Source of the DNA: Adiantum capillus-veneris
Taxonomy: Eukaryota > Streptophyta > Polypodiopsida > Polypodiales > Pteridaceae
Length of the DNA stretch: 64,000 nucleotides
NCBI GenBank assembly: GCA_014529385.2
Contig: CM043950.1
Location: forward strand, 82,656,843 to 82,720,842
Direction of reading: 5' to 3'
A program made the position numbers and the translations under genes. Positions 21,389 through 32,379 of the stretch are shown here, in pieces (position 1 is the first letter of the stretch; the number at the start of each line of letters is the position of its first letter). The notes beneath the pieces are model-generated. The model had not been told where the DNA came from. It worked only from the letters and a program-made list of their open reading frames with translations, and did not search any database.

Positions 21389-22297
21389 ATGGCAAGTGTA
21401 GCATTTCCAACATTTAAAGGAAAGAATGGGGAGGATTTGGTAACAGACTTCCTAGATGACTTTGAAGTAGCATGTGTAGTGAGCAACAAAGATACGGATG
21501 AATCCCGTGTTAGAATCTTTAAGCATCTCATGAAGCTAGAAGCTAGATCATGGTACAATGCACTTCCACAAGCAACCAAGGATGACTGGGAACCCTTAAA
21601 AACCTCTTTTAAGAGGCGCTTTGGGGGAGGTACCACTTCAGAAAAGTTGTGGGACAAGTTGAGAGACTTGAAGCAGGAGGGTCTTTTAGAATATGCCACC
21701 TATGAGTCCAAATTTGTGGATTTGTGGGAACGGTGGGTTGAGTCACTAGCTAGGGGGGAAGCTGCACCCGATTTCCTAAAAAAATATCGGTTCACGCATG
21801 GCTTATGGCCGCTTCTCAAGGAGAAGGTGAAAGGTAGATTCCTGGCTACGTACGAGTTAGCCGTTGAGATTGCTCGCCTTAAAGACAAGAAGCTGCAAAT
21901 GAAAGCCAAAGAAACCGAGTCAACAGAATCAGGAACATCGCGTCGACCAGCAACTACGACAACCACCATTCCACCACCACCACCGGCTCTTGGGGTAAGA
22001 GATGACCAACAAGATATGTTGGCCCATATTACTGACCAACTGCAGAATTTGTCTGTCCACTTAATACAACAAGGGAGGAGTCAAGAAAGAGATCAAGACC
22101 CTGGAAGAGCACGACGACAAAACAGGGAGTATCATTGCTACAACTGCGGAGAAGACGGTCACGGTATGTACTACTGTCCCAAACCACGACAAAACTATAA
22201 TAGAGGAGGTAGGAGGAACCAATTGTCACCCCCTAGAGAAAGAACACCCCCACCCCGAGCACCACCCCCACCAACACAAATTCTACGTCCACCCTAG
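21389..22297 (+). CDS. Gag of Tat-type element A
   Basis: ATG at 21389 (MASVAFPTFKG) was chosen over an upstream GTG because it aligns with the gag start of the second family. The capsid-like domain (WYNALPQATKDDW near residue 60, FKRRFGG near 82, ESKFVDLWERWV near 115) covers about residues 10-190. A CCHC knuckle YNCGEDGHGMYYC lies near residue 253. A proline-rich tail follows. A UAG at 22295 ends the frame, but pol continues in the same frame immediately after. In copy D the equivalent gag-protease frame has no stop, so this UAG is probably a point mutation (for example CAG to TAG). Confidence 0.9.
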   Translation: MASVAFPTFKGKNGEDLVTDFLDDFEVACVVSNKDTDESRVRIFKHLMKLEARSWYNALPQATKDDWEPLKTSFKRRFGGGTTSEKLWDKLRDLKQEGLLEYATYESKFVDLWERWVESLARGEAAPDFLKKYRFTHGLWPLLKEKVKGRFLATYELAVEIARLKDKKLQMKAKETESTESGTSRRPATTTTTIPPPPPALGVRDDQQDMLAHITDQLQNLSVHLIQQGRSQERDQDPGRARRQNREYHCYNCGEDGHGMYYCPKPRQNYNRGGRRNQLSPPRERTPPPRAPPPPTQILRPP

Positions 22298-24100
22298 ACA
22301 CCACTACAAGCATCCATCCCACCTCTTCCACCAGCCCCACCACCTGATCGCCCTGTAAACATCATAAGGCTAGAAGAGAAAGGAAAATCCGTAGTAGTGG
22401 ATCCACCCAGAGCAAAGGAGAGGGAGAAGGGTAAGGAGAAGGTAACCTTTTTAGAACCACTTGAAGCCATGACTGTGAAAAGAGCTAGGAGGGAGAAAGC
22501 TACACAATCAGATGATGAGAGAAGCATGAGAGGAGAAACTAGCAAGAGGCCATCCAGGCCACGACGAAAATTGGGCATCACCGACTTCCAGCTAGGGGAA
22601 ATTTCTAAGCCCTATGATCTAACATTGGATGTGGCAGAGCAAGGACCGAAGATTACATGGCCACAGCTGCTACATCTTGCACCAAAAGTAAAGCGACAAT
22701 GGTCTAAAATGGTAAGTACAAGACGCTCCAAAACAAAGGTAGCCGGAGCAATTTCGGGATGCAACATGGATGACATCCTTCCAATTGTCGACGTAAACAT
22801 AAAAGGAAAGAGGGTTGGAAACGCCTACATTGATGGAGGTGCACAAATCTGTGTAATGAGCGCAGCTATGATGCTTCGATTAGGGCTCGAGGTTGACAGG
22901 CCTTCTCCATGCAAGGCAAAGATGGCAAACAACGCAAAAGTAAAGTGTGTGGGTGTGGTAAGTGCCGTGAAAATCAAAGCTTTCAACACTGAGGTAGAGG
23001 TAGATGCTTTTGTAATGCCTACTAAGGGGGAGGGCTATCCACTAATTTTGGGAAGGCCATGGTTGATGGCCATGAAGGCAAAACAGGACTGGGGTACTGG
23101 CCTTCTACACATGACCGGTAAGAAAGGGAAGACAATCTACTACGACATGAGGATTGGCAAGCAGAAGCAAATGAATTTGGAAACATCGGCAGATGAAACC
23201 ACTAGCGAATCTTCCAGTTCTGAGGAGGAGACCACATCCACCGACGAAAGTGACAGTTCCATTGATGTGATGGGTATCATTATGAAGGATCCACAAAGGG
23301 TAAGCACAACTGGTGATCCATCACCAAAAGGGAAACCCAATGAAGAGGAGAGAAAATCACCTGGCCTAGGAGGAAGTAGGTTGAAGGGTATGTTGTCTAC
23401 GGAATTAACACTTGAGGAGAAAGATAGTTTTTTGCAAATGTTGATGGGATATCCTAACCTGTTCATTGACAACTGTGAAAGAATCACAGGAATTACAGTG
23501 GTGGAACATCATATTAAGCTGAAGGAAGGGGTAAAACCAGTTGTGCAAAATCTACGACGATTGGGGTTCATACAAGAAAAGGCACTCTTGGCCGAGGTAA
23601 GGAAACTGCTGGAGGCGGGATTCATCTATCCTGTAGAAAACTCAGAATGGGTGTCACCCGTAGTGGTGACGCCTAAAAAGAATGGTAAGTGGAGGATCTG
23701 TGTTGACTACAAACCACTAAATGCAGCTACAAAGAGAGACCACTTTCCTCTCCCTTTCTTGGATGAAATTCTGAATGAAGTAGCGGGTTTTGAATGCTAT
23801 ACCGTCTGTGATGGTTATTCTGGATACTTTCAAATACGCATAGCCTTGGAAGATCAGCTCAAAACCACTTTTATCACGCCATGGGGTTGTTTTGCATACA
23901 GGGTTATGCCATTTGGTCTCACAAATGCACCTGCCACGTTCCAAAGATATGTCACATATGTTTTTCAAGAGTTCTTTGGAACATCCATAAGAGTGTTCAT
24001 TGATGATTTTTGTATATATAGCTCCCGTATTTTACATTTAGAAAAGGTAACTGAAGGTTTGGCCAGGTCAGAGCCTAGGTGGGCAATTAAATGTGGATAA
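22298..24100 (+). pseudogene. Element A pol, protease and reverse transcriptase
   Basis: In frame with gag after its UAG. A basic linker is followed by the protease motif YIDGGAQICVMS (about 22830-22860), with D-G-G-A in place of D-S/T-G-A, and the ILGRPWLM block. RT follows: WVSPVVVTPKKNGKWRICVDY, CDGYSGYFQIRIALEDQLKT, MPFGLTNAPATFQ and FIDDFCIYSS with both catalytic aspartates. The frame is lost by an apparent +1 shift at about 24060-24080 and hits a stop at 24100. The next frame carries KCHIGESKVILLGHEIS. Confidence 0.9.
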
Positions 24101-25415
24101 ATGCCACATTGGGGAGAGTAAAGTCATTCTACTAGGCCATGAAATTTCAGCAAAAGGTATCAACGCCGACCCAAGTAAGGTGTCTGCACTCATAGCCCTA
24201 CCTTCACCAACGACCGCACGTCCACTGGTCTCTTTTCTACAGAAGGTGAGGTACTTAAGTAGATTCATACATCTACTATCACAACTTGTTCTACCACTGC
24301 AACAACTCACTCAAAGATCAACTTTCACTTGGGACGAGGAAAGCGAACATGACTACAACAAGGTAAAGGAGGTCTTAGCCACTCTGCCAACTATCTCACC
24401 ACCTAAGTGGGATGAAAAATTCTATGTCACCTCAATTGTTGGTGATGACTCATTGGGGGCTGTGCTACTCCAAAAGGATACGACGACATCTTTCATGAGG
24501 CCAATCTACTTCTCTAGTCGAATGATGACAGCAGGAGAGAAAGGTTTCACCCATGTGGAACACTTAGTCCTAGCTCTTAGATTTGCAACTACAAAGTTTA
24601 GGTCATATTTGCTGCCTAAGCAATTTGTGATTCTAACCACGGATGAAATATTTCCCTATGTTGTACAACACATGGATGTGTCTGCTAGAATTACTAAATG
24701 GCTAGTTCGTCTGCAAGAGTTTGACTACACGGTACAGGTAGAAAGCACGACAAGGGCAAGTTTGGGGGGACTCATGACCTACCAAGTCTTTGAAAGGAAG
24801 GAGAAGCAATCTAAGGAAGGAGAAGTCCGATTACCTCCAGTACCACCGATGGTAGAAGGAGCATACTCTCTCTACTTTGATGGAGCCTACAAGCGAGCGT
24901 CCGACAAAGTAGCTGTAGGAATAGTGGTCTTTGATGACAAAGGGACAAAGGTATTTTAGTTGGGCCAATTGTTAGATTCACATTCTAACAATGAAGCTGA
25001 GTATGCAGCACTAACCAAGGGTCTACAATGGTGCGTCTCGCAAGGTGTACAACGCCTTAATGTATTTGGGGATGCTCTACTTCTGGTAAGGCAAGTAAAT
25101 GGAGCATGGACATGCAAGAATCCTAGTTTAAGGACTCACTTAAGTGGTGTAAAAACCTTGTTGGGTAAGTTTGAAGAAGTTCAAATACACCATATCCCAA
25201 GGGCTCAAAACCAAGAAGCAGATGCCCTAGCAAGTGAAAGACTACAGGAAGTGGTGGCTGGAGCAATAAAACTAAAGCTCCCTCTATTTCAAGGCAGTGA
25301 TGCCTTGCCTGACATCATGCATTTTTTTGGAAACAGGGGAATGCCCATCAGATTTAAGAAAGGGAAAGAAGCAATGGCTGACGCGGAAGGCCACAAGGTA
25401 TCGACTCATCAATGA
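24081..25415 (+). pseudogene. Element A pol, RNase H and second (archaeal-type) RNase H
   Basis: From about 24081 the frame encodes the RT end (KCHIGESKVILLGHEIS) and gypsy RNase H (DDSLGAVLLQKD, PIYFSSRMM, FRSYLLPK). After a linker comes a second RNase H: SLYFDGAYKRASDKVAVGIVVF, NNEAEYAALTKGL, VFGDALLLVRQV and NQEADALASE, the four acidic blocks of archaeal-type RNase H in Tat elements. A TAG at 24957 interrupts this domain in frame, and a further frameshift near 25395 precedes integrase. Confidence 0.9.
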
Positions 25416-26585
25416 CGGTTTGTACTGTAAGGGTAAGAACCAAATACTCAGGAAGGTCCCTCTCTCTCAGGAAATCACGGGAGTAATTGCTAGCTGTCAC
25501 GACGGGGTTTGTGGTGGTCACTTTGCCCTAGACATAACAAGTAGGAAAATCTTGCAGGAAGGCTTCATATGGCCTAGCCTCAACCGTGATGTACACCACT
25601 GGTGTAAAACATGTAAGTTTTGTCAAAAGGCCGGCACTAGGTCACTTATGCCTGAACCACAGACACCTATTCTCTCATATGGCCCATTTGAAAAATGGGG
25701 TATCGATGCCATTGGGCCATTACCTAGGGCCAACTCAGGAAAATTCTACATTATCATGGGGGTTGACTACATGACTAGATGGGCAGAGGCTACAACCACC
25801 ACTAGAATCACAGCAGTAGAGGTAGCTAAATTTATCTACGAGCACATATGCTGTAGGTTTGGCACACCTTTAGAGATCATCTCTGATAGAGGGCCAGGTT
25901 TCAGAGCAGACTTTGTAGGAGAATTAATGCAGAGACTGGGCATTACAAGGACGCACTCTTCACCATATTACCCTCAATGTAATGGCCTAGTTGAAAAGGT
26001 AAATGGAATGGTTTCTAAAATTATTACCAAGCAGGTAAACAATCATCCTGGAGACTGGGATAAGTATCTACTACCAGCTTTATGGGCCTACAGAACTTCA
26101 TTTCGTACATCCTTAGGATTCACACCGTATCATCTAGTATTTGGTAAGGAAGCAATCTTGCCCATTGAGGTGCAACTACAAAGTCTCAGAGTAATGGCAA
26201 GCCAGCTTCAACAACCCAACATGCATTTGAGAGATCACATCATCAACTTGGAAAGACTGCAGCTGGGGACAGAGAAGAAGCAATAAATTATTATGCAGCA
26301 CAAGCAAAGCATAGACGGCTTAGCTTTAACGAGCATCTCCGGAAAAAAGAATTGAAGAAAGGAATGTTGGTGCTCCGCTACGACAATCGCTTCGACACGG
26401 GAAAGGATAAGAAACTCCTACTCCGATGGGAAGGTCCTTTCATCGTCAGGAAAAAGTATGCCAATGGAAGCTACCAGCTTATGGAGGCTGATGGAAAACT
26501 TCATAAAACCAGGGTAAATGGTTGGCGACTTAAACCTTATTTTCTTCGATTTGACCAGGCTCCACCTATTGACATTCTAGATTAG
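25297..26585 (+). pseudogene. Element A integrase with GPF-type C-terminus
   Basis: The true start is near 25395 after the frameshift. An HHCC zinc domain (CHDGVCGGHF, HWCKTCKFC) is followed by the catalytic core with D in GIDAIGPLP, D in SDRGPGF and E in GLVEKVNG, so the DDE triad is intact. FTPYHLVFGKEA marks the core end. A frameshift at about 26275 moves the C-terminal module to another frame (to 26585), with LLLRWEGPFIVRKKY and VNGWRLKPYF, a GPY/F module. No chromodomain. Confidence 0.9.
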
Positions 26586-26656
26586 GACACACCATCAACC
26601 GCCACCTCCGACGATAATGATCAAACAGATAAGCTAGAGAAATGAATGCCTCTAGC

Positions 26657-26673
26657 CAAAAGGGGAGGGCTAA
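26657..26673 (+). other. Polypurine tract of element A
   Basis: CAAAAGGGGAGGGCTAA directly before the 3' LTR TGATGG. The second Tat family has GGGGGAGGGCTAA or GGGAGAGGGCTAA at the same place. Confidence 0.85.
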
Positions 26674-27978
26674 TGATGGGGGCTTTTCACAAGCCAAGCT
26701 CCCATACCCCTCTTCTCTCGTCCCCACCCCATGAAAACCCCCTCTTATGGAGGGAGTGATAAAAGACATTGGAAAAAAGTAAGAAAAAAATAAAGTATGA
26801 TTATGTAAATATATGAGAAAGGTAAAATAGGCCACCTCATGCCTGTGGGGCAGCCCATCCCCACCTTGCCTCCTTTTTCTTCACTGTTGCCCCGCCGTGT
26901 GTCCCTTTTCCTCTCCTCCACTCAAAAGGTCAACCCCCTCTCTCTTCCCCTTGACCTTTCTCCTTTCTCTCTCCCCTCAAGCTACCCCACCTCTCACCAA
27001 TAATGCATTATAACTCACCAATAATGCACCCTAACTCACATGCAACTTACCCTATCTTCCAAAATAGTATACCCCACCCCCTCTTTCTCTCTCCTATCAT
27101 ATCTCATGACCCAAATACCCCCCTCTCTCTCTAAAGGGCGCCATGTCTCCTGCCTTGTAGCTAAATAACCTCCCCCACACTCACACACACTCAGATTCAT
27201 TGAAAAAAGGTGCCCACACACCCATCCCCACCCGGTGGTTACCTGATTTTTCTTGTGTTCACACACATCTGCACACAGATTCACCTCTAAGCACACTCCC
27301 CTCTCTCCCCTCTTGTAATTACTTTATTCTCCATGTCACCTCTCACTTTTTTTCATCAACCCATCTCTCTCTCTTAGTCTCTCTCTCATGAGACTGCTGT
27401 TCTGGCACATGTACACACAGCCAGACAAGTGGGGCCCATAGTCACATGGCCTATGTAGATAATGATTTCTTCATTTCTAAATTCTAGAATTTCTCCCCCC
27501 TCCTCCCCTATATAAAGAGGGGTCACCATCACACTAAGGACACAACATCACCAAAGAACACACTATGCACTTTGTGTGCCTAGTGCACACACACACACCC
27601 ACACCATCACCATCACCGCAATCACCATGCTTGTCTTGAGCATGACCTCTACACCCTTGGCTATGGAAGATGAAGGGCAACTAAATGAAGTATGATGGCC
27701 ATAATCCTCGTGCGAGTCTTCGCCATCAACTCTCACCTATCCGCCATGTGCTCTACCACTCTCTCCCTTATCATTCCCCTACCCTATGCTCCCCATTTCA
27801 TCTCCTAATTCTCTATATAAAGCTTGATTTTGTGAGTATGTTTTCTTGCAATGTTTTGCCCATGTGAGGTGTGCGGAATCGCCACCTAGTCTTGTGTTTT
27901 GGAGTGATCTTGTGTATGTGTGAAGGGTGTGCGGATTCGCCATCCTTTTGTGATGCCTAAGTACTAAGCCGCTATACC

Positions 27979-28038
<60 letters not shown>

Positions 28039-28248
28039 TGATCTCATTCCCTTTCCTTTTCATCATTACTCCCAAGCATCCATCTCTCTTGGATGAAAAA
28101 TTTGTTATGGTGGTGTGTTGTTTGCGTCCTAGCCGCTGAAGCTAGGTGGTGCCCCCTATTTGCTTTACCATGACAGGCTCGAGGCGCGCTATTCGGTCCC
28201 CGGTGTTTTAGAGGCCGTCGGGGTTCGGGGTTTGCTTTGCTCCCGTCA
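26674..28248 (+). repeat. 3' LTR of element A (1575 bp)
   Basis: TGATGGGGGC...CTCCCGTCA. Same TATA box (27509-27517) and (CT)n (27984-28034) as the 5' LTR. Followed by CTGG and the resumed LINE tail. Confidence 0.95.

Positions 28249-28754
<506 letters not shown>

Positions 28755-28840
<86 letters not shown>
28755..28840. repeat. (CT)n microsatellite, about 86 bp
   Basis: Uninterrupted CT run. Confidence 0.97.
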
Positions 28841-28844
<4 letters not shown>

Positions 28845-28899
28845 AATTTGTTGGAATCGGCGCGCTGACCAGAGTCTCTCTCTGAGAGAGAAAACCTTA

Positions 28900-29025
28900 T
28901 AGAGAGAGAGAGAGGGGGGGAGGGGGGGGGGGGGGGGGAAGGGGGGGGGGGGGGGGGGGAACCTGCCCATAGAGAGAGAAAACCTACACGCATAGAGAGA
29001 GAGGGGGGAAAAAAATCCCTGCCAC

Positions 29026-29057
<32 letters not shown>

Positions 29058-29062
29058 GAAAA
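28900..29062. repeat. GA tracts and poly-G runs
   Basis: (GA)n tracts alternate with G runs of 7, 17 and 19 at 28914-28920, 28922-28938 and 28941-28959, then further GA runs and an A run to 29067. The G runs can form G-quadruplexes. They may also be length-uncertain in the assembly. Confidence 0.85.
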
Positions 29063-29120
29063 AAAAAAGGGCGAAGGAAGTTGGTGTGCATAGTGTGGGT
29101 CCCTTTGACAGCAACTGAGC

Positions 29121-29286
29121 ATGAGGAAGCAGAATGCTAAAGCCGACCCCTTAGAGGATGACATTCAAAAGTGCAAAGAAGAGATGGCGGACACCATTAC
29201 CAAGATGAACCACAACCTGTTAAGCACAATACAAATGCTCGAAGGACGCGTGTTGATCCAAGAAAGTAAAATGAATGCACTGGAAG
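29121..29286 (+). pseudogene. Coiled-coil ORF, N-terminal part (split by hAT element)
   Basis: ATG at 29121 opens 55 codons rich in K, E, M and L with heptad character (EEMADTITKMNHNLL). The frame runs exactly into the hAT insertion at 29287, whose first bases supply a TAG. Across the insertion the frame resumes at 30133 and ends at TGA 30201-30203, for 78 residues in all. I recognise no family; a retroelement gag N-terminus is possible. Confidence 0.5.
29279..29286. repeat. Target-site duplication, left copy
   Basis: ACTGGAAG, perfectly repeated at 30125-30132. Confidence 0.95.
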
Positions 29287-29632
29287 CATAGTCACATGGG
29301 GACGTGGCGGGTCCCGGGGACGCAGATGTGGCAAAACAGGGGACGAGGGACGCGACAGCGGACGCGCTTTTAAAAACACTATTTCTTTGCAAATTTAATA
29401 CTGAGACAATAGTGAACACTTAGAGCACAAGATTGCAAAGAAAAAGTGGTTTTTGCATTCAAAAAAAGTCGGCGGAGGAAGGGGGTTGAGAAGTGGCGGC
29501 AGGGCCGGAGGAAGGAGAAGGAGGAGGGCTTAGAGAAGCTTGGGATCCATCTTGAGATTCCATTGATGATAGATATTAGAGAAGGGTTGAAGAGAAGGAA
29601 AGAGGAGTAGGAGAAAGCTTGATGGGGGGGGG

Positions 29633-29680
<48 letters not shown>

Positions 29681-30124
29681 CTTCAAGTCTTAAAGGAAGT
29701 GGCCTTGAGCCTTGAGGCTTGGGTATGATAGTAGATACTATGAGGCTATGAGCCTTGAGGCTTGGAAGTGGGTGCTCTTAAGTAGAAAGAGCTCCCCCCA
29801 AAATGGGGGTTTGAACTTTGAATTTGAAATTTGAAAGGCCCCCCAAACGTGGGATTTTGAAATTTGAATTCCCCCCCAAAAGGGTGCTTTTGAAATTCCC
29901 CCCAAGAGGGTGCTTTTGAAGTTTGAAACCCCCCCCAAAAAGTGGGCGCTTAAAAACGTTTTGAAAGTTGAATGGCTGCAGCCCCGCCCCCTCCACGCAT
30001 CGCATCTGTGTTGGTCACCGGGGACCCGCGTCCCAGGACCCGTCCCCTGCCCCGTCTACGTCCCGACATCCCCCGTCCTGTCCCCGCATAAAGGGGCCGC
30101 TTCCCTCAGTCCCCTGTTTCTATG
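29287..30124. mobile_element. Non-autonomous hAT element, 838 bp
   Basis: The left end is CATAGTCACATGGGGACG; the right end read inward is CATAGAAACAGGGGACTG. A perfect 8-bp duplication flanks it. Subterminal GGGGACG/GGGACG repeats mark both ends, like the autonomous hAT at 8855-12075. The interior has no transposase. It holds a (GA)n tract at 29637-29678 and a local repeat built of CCCCCCAAAA-GGG-TTTTGAAATTTGAA units (29792-29950). It is probably mobilised in trans by hAT transposases of the 8855-12075 type. Confidence 0.92.
29792..29950. repeat. Tandem CCCCCAAAA-GGG / TTTGAAATTTGAA repeats
   Basis: About five irregular units of 30-40 bp alternate C5-7AAAA, G2-5 and TTTGAAA blocks inside the non-autonomous hAT; C and G blocks within a unit can pair. 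Confidence 0.75.
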
Positions 30125-30132
30125 ACTGGAAG

Positions 30133-30203
30133 ATCGTGTGACAGCCCAAGATGAAGAGATCATGTCACTCAAGAAGGATCTCGTTGAAGCTGTCACAAAG
30201 TGA
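30133..30203 (+). pseudogene. Coiled-coil ORF, C-terminal part
   Basis: Continues the frame of 29121-29286 after one duplication copy and ends at TGA. It contains DEEIMSLKKDLVEAVTK, again heptad-like. Confidence 0.5.
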
Positions 30204-30409
30204 TGACATGGCCACGGACAGCAGAAACCCTAAAATTCCTACAAACCCTAATTTTTGCCAAAAACCATAATTTCCGAAAATCGCGGAGGTGTTAAAAATA
30301 TTTTATTTTTATTTTTTTGGGGTAAATTTTGAGCGACGAATCTCTGCTTTTTTTCTATGATTTGGGAGAAAGAGAGAGAAAAAGAGAACTTGCTTTCTTA
30401 TTGGCTCTC

Positions 30410-30412
<3 letters not shown>

Positions 30413-30490
<78 letters not shown>
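30413..30490. repeat. (GA)n microsatellite, 78 bp
   Basis: GA run next to the truncated edge of Tat copy E0. Confidence 0.97.
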
Positions 30491-30492
<2 letters not shown>

Positions 30493-30530
30493 ATCTTCTT
30501 TTGCTTTCAAGCTTCTGGGGCTCTGCTTAT

Positions 30531-30932
30531 CTTTAGAAATTCTGCACCATCACCAGGGTTAGCAACATTTCGTATCCATAGAGCCCAAAGACAAAGGAAC
30601 TCTTGCTTGTACACGTAGTAGTCATCTAAGTCTTTTTGCTTATGAGAAACAATGTCTTGCCATAATTTCTGAGTGTTTTGGGGATTAAAGAAGTATTTCT
30701 TGAAACGATTCAAAACTTCCATGTAATTCCCTTTAACTTCCTCAGGCAAAGAGTCAAACCAAGTGCTAGCATCTTTCCTAAGGACCACCTCAAACATTTC
30801 TACACGTTCTTGATCAGTTACTATCCTCTTGATACGACAAGACATCTTGAAATTCGCTAGAAATAATTCTGCATCCTCTCCAGGCTCTCCAAAGAAAAGA
30901 GAATATCCAGACATTTGGCGTTGGCTCTCCAT
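30531..30932 (-). pseudogene. Gag fragment of Tat copy E0
   Basis: Starts at the ATG complementary to 30930-30932 (MESQRQMSGYSLFF) and matches the first 134 or so residues of gag D (47128 leftward): FKMSCRIKRIVTDQERVEMF, DASTWFDSLPEEVKGNY, FKKYFFNPQNTQKLW. It is cut off after GAEFLK at about 30531, where the (GA)n neighbourhood begins. Two small pre-gag ORFs and a primer-binding site lie upstream on the same strand. Confidence 0.85.
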
Positions 30933-31016
30933 TGAATTGATTTCAAAGTGATGCGTTTTTGTTTTTTCTTTCTTTAAAAGATTTACACAATAATATTTTC
31001 TAAATTGCAATCTATT

Positions 31017-31235
31017 CTACAACAAAATAAAAATATTCACATCAAATGACCTATGATAATCAATAAGAGGTAGAATTACAGGGTTTGGTGACGCGAGAAT
31101 TTCTCCTACTCTTTGCGCACCAAACATGAATACCATACGTTGTTGAAAATGGATTTTTCTACTAATTGCAATGTTTACTCTAATGTGTGGAGTGAAATGA
31201 AAGGGAAAAACCTGTATTCCTGGGCCATTATCCAT
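31017..31235 (-). CDS. Conserved small pre-gag ORF b, 72 codons (E0)
   Basis: ATG at 31235, 84 nt before the gag ATG. C-terminal pattern EILASPNPVILPLIDY...SFDVNIFILL. Nearly the same as 47213-47431 and related to the element A ORF at 21087-21305. Confidence 0.55.
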   Translation of the reverse strand: MDNGPGIQVFPFHFTPHIRVNIAISRKIHFQQRMVFMFGAQRVGEILASPNPVILPLIDYHRSFDVNIFILL

Positions 31236-31256
31236 TTTCTATGCATGACCTAATTC

Positions 31257-31469
31257 TTAAAACAAAACAAAAATATAGACGTCCAAACTAAGGTCGTACC
31301 TAATGAGAGGAAAAATAAAAGGATTTACTGATGCGTTTATCTTTACCAACCTAAGAGGACCTAAAATTCTACGAATTACTCGCTGAAATTGCAACTTAGT
31401 ACTAACAATTATGTGTACCTTTTGCCTTGCAATGGGAATGAAGGGATCATACAAAGTCTCGTGATTCAT
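31257..31469 (-). CDS. Conserved small pre-gag ORF a, 70 codons (E0)
   Basis: ATG at 31469. Its stop lies 21 nt (seven codons) before ORF b, in the same frame. Pattern EINASVNPFILPLIRYDLSLDVYIF... hence EIxAS-P-LPLI-S-DV as in ORF b. The pair looks like a tandem duplication of one unit. Confidence 0.55.
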   Translation of the reverse strand: MNHETLYDPFIPIARQKVHIIVSTKLQFQRVIRRILGPLRLVKINASVNPFIFPLIRYDLSLDVYIFVLF

Positions 31470-31519
31470 GCAAGCTACTTGATTATGCTAAAGGTTGAGC
31501 CTTCACAAAACATACACAA

Positions 31520-31547
31520 GCCTGTTCCTCCGTGGGGGCACCAAAAT
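31520..31547 (-). other. Primer-binding site for the E0 leader
   Basis: On the minus strand, three bases after the LTR end, TTGGTGCCCCCACGGAGGAA. Same position and form as in element A. Confidence 0.65.
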
Positions 31548-31810
31548 TGAGGCGGTCCGGGGCGGGAAACAAGAAGAGCAACCTCTAGACACCCTTCAAG
31601 CCTCCCGTGCTGCTCAATGGGGCTGGGGCACAACACAACACAAACCAAAACAACAAACCCACAACCAAATCCCAACTACACAAGGGGCACCACCTAGTTT
31701 AAGAGCGAACTAGGATGCAAAAGAGGAGAATCGTTAGAGCAACCCACAAACAAGCAAGGAATTTACACTAACCCTAACACCAATGAAATACTCTCACACA
31801 CTAAAACATG

Positions 31811-31823
31811 AGAGAGAGAGAGA

Positions 31824-31869
<46 letters not shown>
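31811..31869. repeat. (GA)n in LTR 1
   Basis: GA run with two GATA interruptions, about 260 bp from the LTR end. Confidence 0.95.
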
Positions 31870-31872
<3 letters not shown>

Positions 31873-32370
31873 TGTACAACTTAGCTTCTAATTTATATTT
31901 TGCATAAAAAGGAACTTAGAGCTTGCGGAATCAAGTGACAAGATTTGGTTATAGCATCACTAGCACATTGTCTTAGGGTTATGGGAGCTCTCGCACCATC
32001 CACCCTCTTACAATGGTAGGCAAACAATAGCCAATGAATCACAAGCAACAAAACAACAACCTTCAAGGAAACAAGTCACCTTATGAAGCTGAATGAGTTT
32101 GCCAAGCCAAATTGGAGGAGAAGCGTGAGCCTTTGGACATGAATTGCACCAAAAACTACCAATTCATTGATGTTGGGGTAGATACAACAATGGTAGGAAG
32201 AATATCTTCTACTCGCACTTACTCAAACTAGCTCAAGCTTTTCTATGCACCAAGGTGATGGTGTATAGAAAGCTTACTCTCTCTTTACAACCAAGGTAGA
32301 ACTCGCGTGTGGTATGCTCAATCTAGTGTGCAATGGTATAGTGATGTCTTTTACAAGGAGGAATGGGTTC

Positions 32371-32379
32371 TATTTATAG
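32371..32379 (-). promoter_or_regulatory. TATA box of LTR 1
   Basis: CTATAAATAG on the minus strand about 830 bp before the LTR end; the same motif in LTR 3 is at about 48551-48559. Confidence 0.6.

Larger units (their letters stand above)
15034..28248 (+). mobile_element. Tat-type Ty3/gypsy element A, complete with two LTRs
   Basis: Two LTRs (15034-16610 and 26674-28248) flank a leader, a small ORF, gag and pol (PR, RT, RNase H, second archaeal-type RNase H, integrase). The second RNase H between the gypsy RNase H and integrase is diagnostic of the Tat lineage. The element interrupts a LINE tail, with CTGG on both sides as at least 4 bp of target duplication. It carries a nested TTAA element in its leader; without that insertion it is about 9.3 kb. 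Gag-pol has two in-frame stops and three frameshifts, so this copy is defective. Confidence 0.93.

Noticed and set aside
21359-26585. Plant pararetrovirus (caulimovirid) insertion
   Set aside because: There are LTRs, an integrase and a polypurine tract, and no movement protein; the domain order is that of Ty3/gypsy Tat.
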